Below, piece by piece: positions 6,857-13,935 of a stretch of 18,667 nt of DNA. The notes beneath the pieces were generated by a model that saw nothing but the letters and a program-made list of their open reading frames with translations, was not told the DNA's origin and made no database searches. A program made the translations under genes and the position numbers. Origin of the DNA: Patescibacteria group bacterium (GTDB lineage: Bacteria; Patescibacteriota; Patescibacteriia; UBA1558; GWA2-36-10); assembly GCA_030917205.1 (NCBI GenBank), contig JAUPVE010000001.1:1-18667 (forward strand), read 5' to 3'. Every line of letters begins with the position of its first letter. Position 1 is the stretch's first letter.

Positions 6857-7426
6857 TTATTGTCTAAATTCTTTTTCTAAATTTTTTTTAGCTCGACTCA
6901 ACAAAGTGCCAACTGTACTAGTCGGTTTTTTGATAATATCTGATATTTCTTCGTAGCTCCTATCTTCTAAATACTTTAAAACTAGCACTTCTTTATACTT
7001 CAAATCTAAACCATCTAAAGCTCTGGACATTTTGTCCCTCAAAATCTTTTGATCCATGTTTTGACTAGCATCAAAGTCACTAATCAAGCTCTCACAAGAT
7101 TCTAAGTCTAGATCAAAAAGTGATAACTGTGGTCGGCTTTTATTTTTGCGATAATTGCTCACTACTTGATTATGCGTAATGCGATAAAGCCAAGAAGAAA
7201 ATTTTAAGTTCTGATCAAAATCATTTAGGTTTTGATAAACCTTGATAAATACCTCTTGTAATAAATCTTGAGCATCGTCAGAGTTTAAGCCAGAAATCCT
7301 GCGAATAAAACGTAATAATTTTTTTTCATAGCGCTGGACCAAATACAAAAAATTCTCCTGATTCTCTAAGGTCAGTTTTACTAAATCTAAATCACTGTGT
7401 TCGGCTAACTCCTCATTGACCACCAT
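6857..7426 (-). CDS. ECF sigma factor (first of two)
   Basis: 189-residue sigma70-family factor with only regions 2 and 4. Region 2 (about 22-95) shows DAQDLLQEVFIKVYQNL and FSSWLYRITHNQVVSNYR, the core-binding and -10-melting helices. Region 4 (about 136-187) shows the helix-turn-helix YKEVLVLKYLEDRSYEEIS and TVGTLLSRAKKNLEKE. The linker (96-135) is long and acidic. It directs RNA polymerase to a stress or envelope regulon. The next gene, 4 nt downstream, encodes a membrane protein likely to control it. ATG at 7426 is immediately followed by GTG and GTC codons, so a start one codon later is possible. There is no Shine-Dalgarno. Confidence 0.93.
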   Translation of the reverse strand: MVVNEELAEHSDLDLVKLTLENQENFLYLVQRYEKKLLRFIRRISGLNSDDAQDLLQEVFIKVYQNLNDFDQNLKFSSWLYRITHNQVVSNYRKNKSRPQLSLFDLDLESCESLISDFDASQNMDQKILRDKMSRALDGLDLKYKEVLVLKYLEDRSYEEISDIIKKPTSTVGTLLSRAKKNLEKEFRQ

Positions 7427-7498
7427 GTTTATTATTACGCCAATACTAAGCTATTTATTTCAGAGCCGTCTCTAAAGATATACCAATGGACTAACTAC

Positions 7499-7527
7499 AG
7501 CATAACAAAAATAAGCTCTAATTCCAA
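7499..7527 (-). promoter_or_regulatory. Promoter candidate for the ECF sigma operon
   Basis: Minus-strand TTGGAA (7527-7522), 17 bp, TATGCT (7504-7499), giving a leader of about 66 nt. It is sigma70-like; an additional autoregulated ECF promoter is not recognisable by eye. Confidence 0.45.
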
Positions 7528-7572
7528 ATAAAAGCTTACTACAAAAACCAACTGAAATACTAGACGCGCTGT

Positions 7573-7609
7573 AAAAAAAGACCCTGGCGAAAAAAATCGC
7601 CAGGGTCTT
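7573..7609 (-). terminator. Intrinsic terminator of the FnIII-like protein gene
   Basis: Perfect 13-bp inverted repeat AAGACCCTGGCGA / TCGCCAGGGTCTT (7578-7590 with 7597-7609) with a 6-nt A-rich loop, followed on the minus strand by seven T residues. Confidence 0.92.
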
Positions 7610-7623
7610 AAATATTTAATAAA

Positions 7624-8577
7624 CTATTGTTGAATCGGATTGACTTCTGGATCAGAAATAATTGGCGCCGTATTTGTACTCACCCAATCTCCATCTTGGC
7701 AGACAAACCCATCTCTATCTTGCTCAAGATTAATCCACGTACAATTAGAATTGACCTGTGCCCGAACATTTGGCTCTATACAATACCAGCCAGCTGGACA
7801 AGTTTCATTGACTCCAACACAACGACCATTAAAACAACCATAGGGACAATCATTAATTACTGACCTAATTATTCCGCCCATTGGTCCACTATAATCATCT
7901 TTTTGAATTGAATACTGTATGAGATTCTTACCACCATCAGATGGATTAGCTGTGCAAGCATCCTCTTTATAAATATAGGCCAAGTTCATAGAAGCTTCCG
8001 AATCAAAAGGATTACCCCTGTCATTAATATTTTTCACTGTACCGGCTACATCAGGATCTTGACTCTGATCATTAGACCAACTAATCACATAATCATAGGT
8101 ATGCAACCAATATTCTTCTGATGGGTCACTCCATGTACCACCGTTACAGTAAGGATTATAAGCTAGAGCCCTATATTTATACTCTTTATTTGGATAAGTA
8201 TCTAAATCTCTATACACATTGTTTGTAGCCTTGACTGCTGTCCATGGACCCCATTCATCAGTACCAAAATCATCTCCATTACCTATTTTTTCGCTACGCT
8301 GTAATCTCAGTGTACTAGAGGTGGACTCCATCCTCATAATATTAAAATCCACGCTATTTCTTAAAACAGATTTGCCAGAAAAAGTCAGTCTTGGTGTAGC
8401 GGGCTTGCAAACAGAAGAGGTGCTTGATAATTTCGTATTTCTAGTGGCGAGTGGCACTAGCGCAAATAATCCCGAACTAAGAGCAAAGGTCATAACCACA
8501 AATAATAAAATTTTTGTTTTGATTGGCACGCCAACATTGACCTTGGCCTTAACTAATGTTTTTTGTTTTGAAGGCAT
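7624..8577 (-). CDS. Exported FnIII-like, Cys-rich surface protein
   Basis: 317 residues. The basic N-terminus (1-21) and hydrophobic segment (23-43) make a signal peptide or anchor of the same style as two other proteins nearby. Residues 58-175 look like a fibronectin-III-type beta sandwich (PATPRLTFSG ... STLRLQRSEK ... WGPWTAV ... DLDTYPNKEYKYRALAYN). The C-terminal part (about 200-300) is cysteine-rich, with CPYGCFNGRCV and CPAGWYC motifs reminiscent of EGF-like or short disulfide knots, expected to fold outside the cell. No enzymatic motif is visible; adhesion or a surface-binding role is inferred. It is a single-gene unit: an extended -10 (TGG-TATAAT, 8623-8615) lies upstream and a strong terminator downstream. 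Start ATG 8577. Confidence 0.8.
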   Translation of the reverse strand: MPSKQKTLVKAKVNVGVPIKTKILLFVVMTFALSSGLFALVPLATRNTKLSSTSSVCKPATPRLTFSGKSVLRNSVDFNIMRMESTSSTLRLQRSEKIGNGDDFGTDEWGPWTAVKATNNVYRDLDTYPNKEYKYRALAYNPYCNGGTWSDPSEEYWLHTYDYVISWSNDQSQDPDVAGTVKNINDRGNPFDSEASMNLAYIYKEDACTANPSDGGKNLIQYSIQKDDYSGPMGGIIRSVINDCPYGCFNGRCVGVNETCPAGWYCIEPNVRAQVNSNCTWINLEQDRDGFVCQDGDWVSTNTAPIISDPEVNPIQQ

Positions 8578-8614
8578 AAGATTTTGAATTGTTTATTAAT
8601 ATATTTACTTTATT

Positions 8615-8623
8615 ATTATACCA
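8615..8623 (-). promoter_or_regulatory. Extended -10 promoter of the FnIII-like gene
   Basis: TG-G-TATAAT on the minus strand, a perfect extended -10 with no convincing -35. The leader is about 30 nt to the ATG at 8577. Confidence 0.45.
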
Positions 8624-8693
8624 CATGACAGCTCTAAATTAAAAATTTTGTTTTTTATAGTAATTAATTATAAAAAATAATTTTAATTAATAC

Positions 8694-8728
8694 AAAAAAC
8701 CCTCGGCCAGCTAAACTTGTCGAGGGGT
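8694..8728 (-). terminator. Intrinsic terminator of the M64-like protease gene
   Basis: CCCTCG (8700-8705) pairs with CGAGGG (8721-8726), with the stem partly extended into the loop. On the minus strand it is followed by six T residues (8699-8694). It lies 23 nt after the protease stop codon. Confidence 0.8.
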
Positions 8729-8750
8729 TAAGTATTTTATAAATATTAAT

Positions 8751-10070
8751 TTACTCTACTGCCTGATGTGGCAAAAGTGGTAATTCAGTTGCTGGACAAG
8801 TGTTACAACTAGCGTAAATTTCCGAAAATGTTGAATACCTTTGAGAGAAATCCGAACAATAATTAGAATCATAATTATCACATGATGACGGATAACAACA
8901 ATTGAATATATCTGCTACAAATCTTTCAGAAACTGGTTCATAGACATGCTTTCTTCCTTTTTGGTCAACTCTTTGATGAGCTTGACTTGTAAAATTAAAA
9001 TCTGGTGTCGGTCTATACCCGGCCCCCGAACAACCAAGATAACAACCAGTACCAGCTATACAATCTGTGCCCATGTTGTGGTCAAAATCAAAATTTCTTA
9101 TACATTGCCCACCAAGATATTGATCTACAGCTTCTAACCATAAGCACTGATTAGACCAAGAGTGGGAATTACACTCCGCTTCATTTAAGAAATTTGTACA
9201 AGTGGAAGTCGGAGCAGCTAATGGTTCGCCACTACACCATTTTGAACAACCAGGACTGTTATCGCAGTTTGGTATACTATATGACGGTATCATTATTTGT
9301 GGCACCCAAGTCTGATAAGCAAGAGCATATTGATCAAATAAACCAAGGCCATGTCCTAACTCATGTATAAAATTTCGCACCATATGCGCAAAATTATGCT
9401 GCCCTTGCCTATGAAGTGCTGAAGCCTCTAAACTGCCGCCGCCAAAGTTATATAAAGCTGGATCATCATAGCCAATAATCGTATGAGTGTGCAGTAAAAT
9501 ATCGCTGGCTATATATTGAGGGCACTCGGCTTCAGCCATTTCTTTGTATAGATAAAACGAATATTCATTTCCATTAGAATAATCAAAATTATAAGGAGTA
9601 GAAAGCATATAAATATTAACCTTACCAAGATTTGACTTAAATGGTTCTATAGTCAAAAGACCGTAGCCCTCAATTGTACTAGTACTATACAAAAGTCTAT
9701 TTACATCATTTTCCAAGTTTTTTGCTCGATTATTTGGATCAAAAACACGTCCTGACCCCAAGAAAATTTCATTCTGATTATATCCAGAACCAACAAACAA
9801 TATATTTATAGCATCAGCTGGCTTGGCCCTGCCAAATATTTTATGACAATATGTTTTATCTACAATATTATTTCTATCATAAGGCAAACCCATATCACCT
9901 ATCTCATTAGTAGATGGGGTAACAAAATTATTCACACTTAACCCCGCCATCACAGCCATACTAGCCATCAAAAACATCGATAAGAGAAGTAATGTTTTGG
10001 TTCGAATACTAATATTAGATTTAGTTTGCGTTGTAATTTTGGTCGGCTTACTAACTCTTGTTTTCTTCAT
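8751..10070 (-). CDS. Secreted zinc metalloprotease, peptidase M64-like, with Cys-rich tail
   Basis: I chose the ATG at 10070 (439 aa); a TTG at 10082 would add four residues but lies 1 nt after the upstream stop without a ribosome site. The basic leader and hydrophobic stretch (about 26-44) are an export signal. AINILFVGSGYNQNE (87-101) matches the start of M64 (IgA-peptidase-like) domains. The active site is HELGHGLGLFDQY (236-248): HExxH ligands plus a downstream Asp, close to the M64 HEFGHxxxGLxDEY pattern but one residue shorter. Beyond 265 there are 16 cysteines (CDNSPGC, CSKWC, CYLGC, FNCC), suggesting a disulfide-stabilised extension typical of secreted enzymes. It starts 13 nt after the ClpB-like gene's stop, so the two are probably co-transcribed. 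Substrate unknown; likely external protein or host-surface material. Confidence 0.82.
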   Translation of the reverse strand: MKKTRVSKPTKITTQTKSNISIRTKTLLLLSMFLMASMAVMAGLSVNNFVTPSTNEIGDMGLPYDRNNIVDKTYCHKIFGRAKPADAINILFVGSGYNQNEIFLGSGRVFDPNNRAKNLENDVNRLLYSTSTIEGYGLLTIEPFKSNLGKVNIYMLSTPYNFDYSNGNEYSFYLYKEMAEAECPQYIASDILLHTHTIIGYDDPALYNFGGGSLEASALHRQGQHNFAHMVRNFIHELGHGLGLFDQYALAYQTWVPQIMIPSYSIPNCDNSPGCSKWCSGEPLAAPTSTCTNFLNEAECNSHSWSNQCLWLEAVDQYLGGQCIRNFDFDHNMGTDCIAGTGCYLGCSGAGYRPTPDFNFTSQAHQRVDQKGRKHVYEPVSERFVADIFNCCYPSSCDNYDSNYCSDFSQRYSTFSEIYASCNTCPATELPLLPHQAVE

Positions 10071-10083
10071 AAAAATATACAAA

Positions 10084-11046
10084 TTAAAAATTTTGTTTTT
10101 TAAAAAATGCCATTACCTCCTGCAAATCCTTGAGGCTCACCTTGACTACTGATTTATTATTCACATTATCTAGTCTGACTTTAGCGGCTAGCTCATCCAT
10201 GATATCTATGGCTTTGTCTGGAAACACCCTATCCTTAATAATAGTAGAGTGCTCAACAATTTTCTTGATGATTTCATCACTGATGATTACCCTGTGATAT
10301 TCTTCGTAGCTTTTTTTCAAGCCTTGTAAAATCTTGATAGTAGCCGCTTTACTTGGCTCCTCAATCAAAAGAGCATCAAAACGCCTTGTTAGAGTGGTGT
10401 CTGGTAAAATATATTTTTTGTACTCATCAATGGTAGTAGTGCCAAGCATCTGTAATTCTCCTCGAGCCAGTGGTGCCTTGATGATATCGTCAGCGTCTAT
10501 AGCCCCCTCTGCTCCCCCTGCTTCGACAATAGTATGTATCTCATCAATAAAAACAATAATCTGCTTATCCATAGCGATGATAGTATCGATCAAAGTTTTG
10601 AAACGATTTTCAAACTCACCTCTATATTTAGTCCCGGCTAAAACTGCTGACATCTCAACCTTTAGAACCACTTTATTCATCAGTGAACTCGGCACTTGAT
10701 TATCAGCAATAGCCATGGCTAGGCCCTCGGCAATAGCGGTCTTACCAATACCGGCCTTACCCACCAAAATAACATTATTTTTTTTGCGACGAGATAAAAT
10801 TTGGACTACTCGACGAATTTCTGTATCACGACCAATGACTGGGTCCAGTTTTTTTTCTCTGGCTAGTTGGGTCAAATCTTGAGTGTACTTAGCAATCACT
10901 GGTTGCCAATTTTTTTTAGTAAAAAAACTACTTTTATTAGTAGCTGTTTCTCCTGAATCTTGCTTGGGATCTTTTTTTAACAAATACAAAGTGATCATCA
11001 ACCAGGCAAAAGCCAAAAGCCAAAAGGTATTATTAAAATATGTCAT
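10084..11046 (-). CDS. Membrane-anchored single-module AAA+ ATPase, ClpB/ClpC D1-like
   Basis: 320 residues. One N-terminal TM helix (about 7-23) is followed by a linker and one AAA+ module matching the first ATPase domain of Clp[17 protein letters not shown] (67-80), Walker A GKAGIGKT (96-103), pore loop KYRGEFE (140-146), Walker B VFIDEIHT (165-172), sensor-1 TTT near 203-205, arginine finger in LTRRFD (219-224), and a sensor-2 region around FPDKAID. Full Clp proteins have an N domain and a second ATPase module; both are absent, as is a ClpP-docking loop. The protein likely forms a hexamer on the membrane and unfolds or threads proteins. Co-transcription with a secreted protease suggests a link to export or surface-protein quality control (inference). 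The predicted transcript is leaderless. Confidence 0.88.
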   Translation of the reverse strand: MTYFNNTFWLLAFAWLMITLYLLKKDPKQDSGETATNKSSFFTKKNWQPVIAKYTQDLTQLAREKKLDPVIGRDTEIRRVVQILSRRKKNNVILVGKAGIGKTAIAEGLAMAIADNQVPSSLMNKVVLKVEMSAVLAGTKYRGEFENRFKTLIDTIIAMDKQIIVFIDEIHTIVEAGGAEGAIDADDIIKAPLARGELQMLGTTTIDEYKKYILPDTTLTRRFDALLIEEPSKAATIKILQGLKKSYEEYHRVIISDEIIKKIVEHSTIIKDRVFPDKAIDIMDELAAKVRLDNVNNKSVVKVSLKDLQEVMAFFKKQNF

Positions 11047-11052
11047 GCATAT

Positions 11053-11061
11053 ATTATAACA
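11053..11061 (-). promoter_or_regulatory. Leaderless promoter of the ClpB-like gene
   Basis: Perfect extended -10 TG-T-TATAAT on the minus strand. Six bases separate TATAAT from the ATG at 11046, so the expected +1 falls on the A of the start codon. No clear -35. Confidence 0.6.
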
Positions 11062-11088
11062 TTTTTTGCTAACATAAAAAATACCTCT

Positions 11089-11116
11089 TTGAACTATTTT
11101 TATTTAGTAGTATAAT
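11089..11116 (+). promoter_or_regulatory. Promoter of the FG-GAP surface protein gene
   Basis: TTGAAC (11089-11094), 16 bp, TATAAT (11111-11116) on the plus strand. The leader is about 17 nt and has no Shine-Dalgarno. It is back-to-back with the ClpB-like promoter, whose -10 is 30 bp away, so the two genes may be co-regulated. Confidence 0.7.
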
Positions 11117-11139
11117 ATATACATTATTAATCATAAAAG

Positions 11140-12822
11140 ATGAAAAATCAAAAAGTTAAATCTATCAGCAAAGTAAAAATTACTAACCAAACAAAAACTC
11201 TTCTAGCAACTTCCATGATGTTGGTAGCTGGCCTCGGTATTTATTTTGCCTTTGCTCTGTCTATGCCAAACAATACTCAAAAATCAACCATTAAACAGTT
11301 GAATACCGACAATCAGCTTACCAAGGTAACATCTATTGATAATAAAAATCCACTCATTGCTGAGCAACTAGGTTATGATAAAAAAATAAACAGCTTAGGC
11401 GAAAGTGTATTTTATCCCGACCACGCAGAGGGTTGGCCAGTTTTTACCGGAGATCATATGTTTGTTCAACCACCATCTATTGCTGATATAAATAATGACG
11501 GACAAAAAGAGCTGGTAGCCACTAATGAATCTGGTACCTATGCTTGGCAAAAAAATGGTCGTATAATTGAAGGTTGGCCTTACTTGACCACTCCTTGGAA
11601 CAATTATTTTGCACCAGCACTTGCGGATACTAATAACGATAATAATTTAGAAATATTTGGTGGCGGATCAGCTACTAGCATTTTTGGTTTAAACAATGAG
11701 GGAGCCTTGTTAAATGGTTGGCCATACCCAATATATTATAGTGCTGATCATTCATCCATAGCTTATGATATTAATAGGGATGGTAAAATAGAAATAATCG
11801 GGGGGCAAAGATGGCCAGGGCAAAAAGGCGGAGTCTACGTTTGGGATGCCAATGGCGTTTTACTTCCTGGTTGGCCAAAAGAAATTACTGAATCTGACCA
11901 CATAAACAGTCTGGCTATCGGCGATATAAATGGTGATGGTGGTTACGAAATCATTGCTACTGGTGGCTGGAAAATATACATCTGGGACGCCGCTGGTAAT
12001 TCTTTAGGAAATTGGCCACGCACCTTAGAGCCATGGTCGCAAACATTTCCAGGACACCCAGGCACTTATTATAATAACCCCCTGTCATTAGTCGTTGGTG
12101 ATATAAATAATGATGGACAAAATGATTTAGTTACTTTTACTTATAACTATGCTTATGATAATAATTTAAAACGTATTTGGGTACACGCCGTTAATATAAA
12201 AGGTCAAGAATTGCCTGGTTTTCCTGTAGAAATACCCAATCTCTATGGCTACTTTAGACCTGGCTTAACATTAGCTGATTTAAACAAAGATGGTAAGCTT
12301 GAAATTATTGTTCCTACTTTAACAAAACTTTTAATAGTCCATAATGATGGATCATTTAAATTTTTACCTGACGATTTGATACCTGGCGCAGCATACATTG
12401 GATTCCGCGGTAGCGTAGTGGCTGATATAAATAATGACAATGAGATGGAAATATTATCTCCAATTTATATGGACAATGACACTTGGCAAAATGGTAATGA
12501 ATGGGGCACAATATACGCTTGGAACGCTGATAGAAAGATTGTCGATGGTTTCCCAATCGAATTACCTTGGACCCCCACCTCTGGATTATCTATTGAAGAT
12601 TTAGATGGTGATGGCAAAATAGAAATAAGTGGCGGCTTTGCTGAATACAATGAGATCGGCAGAGTTAGCCGAGCTGGAACATATGTTTTAAATCTACCAG
12701 GTACCTACGATGCAAAAAAAGTTGAATGGGGAACTTTTGCTCACGACATAAAAAATACCAACAATTACCGCCTCAAAAAAACCACCATTATTGATACTGA
12801 TTTTGTACCAACCACTCAATAA
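11140..12822 (+). CDS. Exported FG-GAP/VCBS beta-propeller surface protein
   Basis: 560 residues. Signal segment at 18-41 after a Lys-rich start. The body holds eight Ca2+-binding loops of the D-x-N-x-D-G-x-x-E type, with first Asp at residues 116, 163, 210, 262, 321, 380, 429 and 487 (e.g. DINNDGQKE, DINRDGKIE, DLNKDGKLE, DLDGDGKIE), spaced 47-59 residues. Between them runs a recurring G-W/F-P motif (98, 145, 193, 244, 291, 360, 470). This is the signature of a seven- or eight-bladed integrin-alpha-like propeller used for adhesion or as a binding scaffold outside the cell. Some loops are weakened (DTNNDNNLE, DINNDNEME lack the Gly). The C-terminus (540-560) has no sorting motif or membrane anchor that I recognise. 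It is divergent from the protease/ATPase operon and shares their leader type. Confidence 0.9.
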   Translation: MKNQKVKSISKVKITNQTKTLLATSMMLVAGLGIYFAFALSMPNNTQKSTIKQLNTDNQLTKVTSIDNKNPLIAEQLGYDKKINSLGESVFYPDHAEGWPVFTGDHMFVQPPSIADINNDGQKELVATNESGTYAWQKNGRIIEGWPYLTTPWNNYFAPALADTNNDNNLEIFGGGSATSIFGLNNEGALLNGWPYPIYYSADHSSIAYDINRDGKIEIIGGQRWPGQKGGVYVWDANGVLLPGWPKEITESDHINSLAIGDINGDGGYEIIATGGWKIYIWDAAGNSLGNWPRTLEPWSQTFPGHPGTYYNNPLSLVVGDINNDGQNDLVTFTYNYAYDNNLKRIWVHAVNIKGQELPGFPVEIPNLYGYFRPGLTLADLNKDGKLEIIVPTLTKLLIVHNDGSFKFLPDDLIPGAAYIGFRGSVVADINNDNEMEILSPIYMDNDTWQNGNEWGTIYAWNADRKIVDGFPIELPWTPTSGLSIEDLDGDGKIEISGGFAEYNEIGRVSRAGTYVLNLPGTYDAKKVEWGTFAHDIKNTNNYRLKKTTIIDTDFVPTTQ

Positions 12823-12863
12823 AAAAATTTATTACAAAATTTTTAAAATAAAGTATTAAACAT

Positions 12864-12889
12864 AAACCCCCGCATTGATGCGGGGGTTT
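12864..12889. terminator. Bidirectional terminator between convergent genes
   Basis: AAACCCCCGCAT pairs with ATGCGGGGGTTT over 12 positions with a tight loop. It lies between the convergent FG-GAP gene (plus) and corA (minus). The flanking T-runs are short (TTT on each side), but the GC-rich stem is strong. Confidence 0.8.
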
Positions 12890-12916
12890 AAAAAAATCAA
12901 TTGATGGTTATTCAAA

Positions 12917-13846
12917 CTACAACCACTTTTTCTTGTAAAAAAGAAAGAGAAAAGCACCGACCGCTACAAAAGAAATAAGTAAAACATAAATAAAAGCAAA
13001 ATGGTCCGTGGCAAAAGGTAAGGTCACATTCATACCAAACAAACTAGCCACAATAGTAGGGATGGTCATGATGATAGTAAAAGCGGTCAAAAATTGGATA
13101 GTCCGATTCAACTTATTAGTAAACAAAATCTGATAAGAATCACGCAAACTCTTGATACTCTTCAAGTTGACTTGGCAAACCTCGGTCGACTGCCTGATAC
13201 TGATCACCATGTCATTCAAGAGATCACTATCCTCTTCTTCTAGTTTAAAATAATTGCCGGCTAGCATAGCCTCGAAAACATTGCGGACTGGAATCAAAGC
13301 GGACATATATTGGTTGAGTAAATCTTCATATCTGATCAATTCATTGATATCAGTATCCGTAATATTCTCGATTTTTTTCTTCTGGGAGGCTACTAAGTTG
13401 TTAACCTCACGCACCCGAGCTGTAAAACGCTGAGAAATTTTTAAGAAAATATGTATCAGTAGCTTAGCTTTTTCATCAGTAGCAATAGCCAAGCTATTTT
13501 TCAAAACATCTTTGATAACCTTATCCTCAAATAAGGCCAAACTAATAAAATATTTTTCGGTGATAATAAAAGTCAATGGGGTGGTATGAATAATCTCCTT
13601 TTCATCAATCTGCTCGCGCGGTATGCGCACGAAAAATAACAAAGTCTTTTCTTGTCTTTCAATACGTGGTAATTCGTGCAAATCCAAAACGTCTTGCAAG
13701 TCCAATAAATCCAAATCGGACATATTAGCTAACTTTTCCAAATCATCATGCTCAAGATGACTGGCGTTGATCCACACACCATCTTTGATCTTTTCAATAT
13801 TTTCTAAGCGATTAGTTTTAGAGTTTTTAAAATATATATTTAACAT
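12917..13846 (-). CDS. corA: CorA-family Mg2+/divalent cation channel
   Basis: 309 residues. A large cytosolic N-terminal domain (1-245), alpha/beta then long helices (RQEKTLLFFVRIP, RFTARVREVNNLVASQKKKIE), is followed by two TM helices (about 250-270 and 284-303). The CorA signature GMN is at 271-273 in SLFGMNVTLPF, with a basic C-terminal KKKWL, as in the family. It should form a homopentameric channel importing Mg2+ (or Co2+/Ni2+). The usual acidic MPEL-like loop after GMN is replaced by LPFATDHF, as in many distant CorAs. It is a single-gene unit. The ATG at 13846 coincides with the expected +1 of its TATAAT promoter, so the mRNA is probably leaderless. Confidence 0.94.
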   Translation of the reverse strand: MLNIYFKNSKTNRLENIEKIKDGVWINASHLEHDDLEKLANMSDLDLLDLQDVLDLHELPRIERQEKTLLFFVRIPREQIDEKEIIHTTPLTFIITEKYFISLALFEDKVIKDVLKNSLAIATDEKAKLLIHIFLKISQRFTARVREVNNLVASQKKKIENITDTDINELIRYEDLLNQYMSALIPVRNVFEAMLAGNYFKLEEEDSDLLNDMVISIRQSTEVCQVNLKSIKSLRDSYQILFTNKLNRTIQFLTAFTIIMTIPTIVASLFGMNVTLPFATDHFAFIYVLLISFVAVGAFLFLFYKKKWL

Positions 13847-13852
13847 GAGCTT

Positions 13853-13858
13853 ATTATA
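13853..13858 (-). promoter_or_regulatory. Leaderless promoter -10 of corA
   Basis: Perfect TATAAT on the minus strand, exactly 6 nt before the ATG at 13846. The -35 (TTAGTC at 18 bp) is poor. Confidence 0.55.
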
Positions 13859-13918
13859 GCAAAAAACTTAGCTTAAGACTAACTGTATTTTTTATTTTCT
13901 GCGAATAAACTAAGTGAA

Positions 13919-13935
13919 ATCGAGCTAAGCTCGAT
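13919..13935 (-). terminator. Palindrome spanning the purA stop codon
   Basis: ATCGAGC-TAA-GCTCGAT, a perfect 7-bp stem with the purA TAG inside it, followed on the minus strand by TTCACTTAG rather than a T-run. It is a weak terminator or 3'-end stabiliser. Confidence 0.4.

Noticed and set aside
7640..7863. Plus-strand frames opposite the Cys-rich domain
   Set aside because: Antisense shadows of the FnIII-like protein, without promoter or start signals.
10071..10082. TTG start giving four extra residues to the M64-like protease
   Set aside because: It begins 1 nt after the upstream stop with no ribosome site; the ATG at 10070 starts a normal basic leader.
11140..12822. Repeats in the FG-GAP gene as a possible DNA repeat array
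   Set aside because: The periodicity is at protein level (Ca2+ loops every 47-59 residues) with diverged codons; there are no near-identical DNA units and no CRISPR-like spacing.
13919..13935. Perfect palindrome at the purA end as an operator or att site
   Set aside because: Its position over the stop codon and lack of a second copy fit a 3'-end hairpin better.
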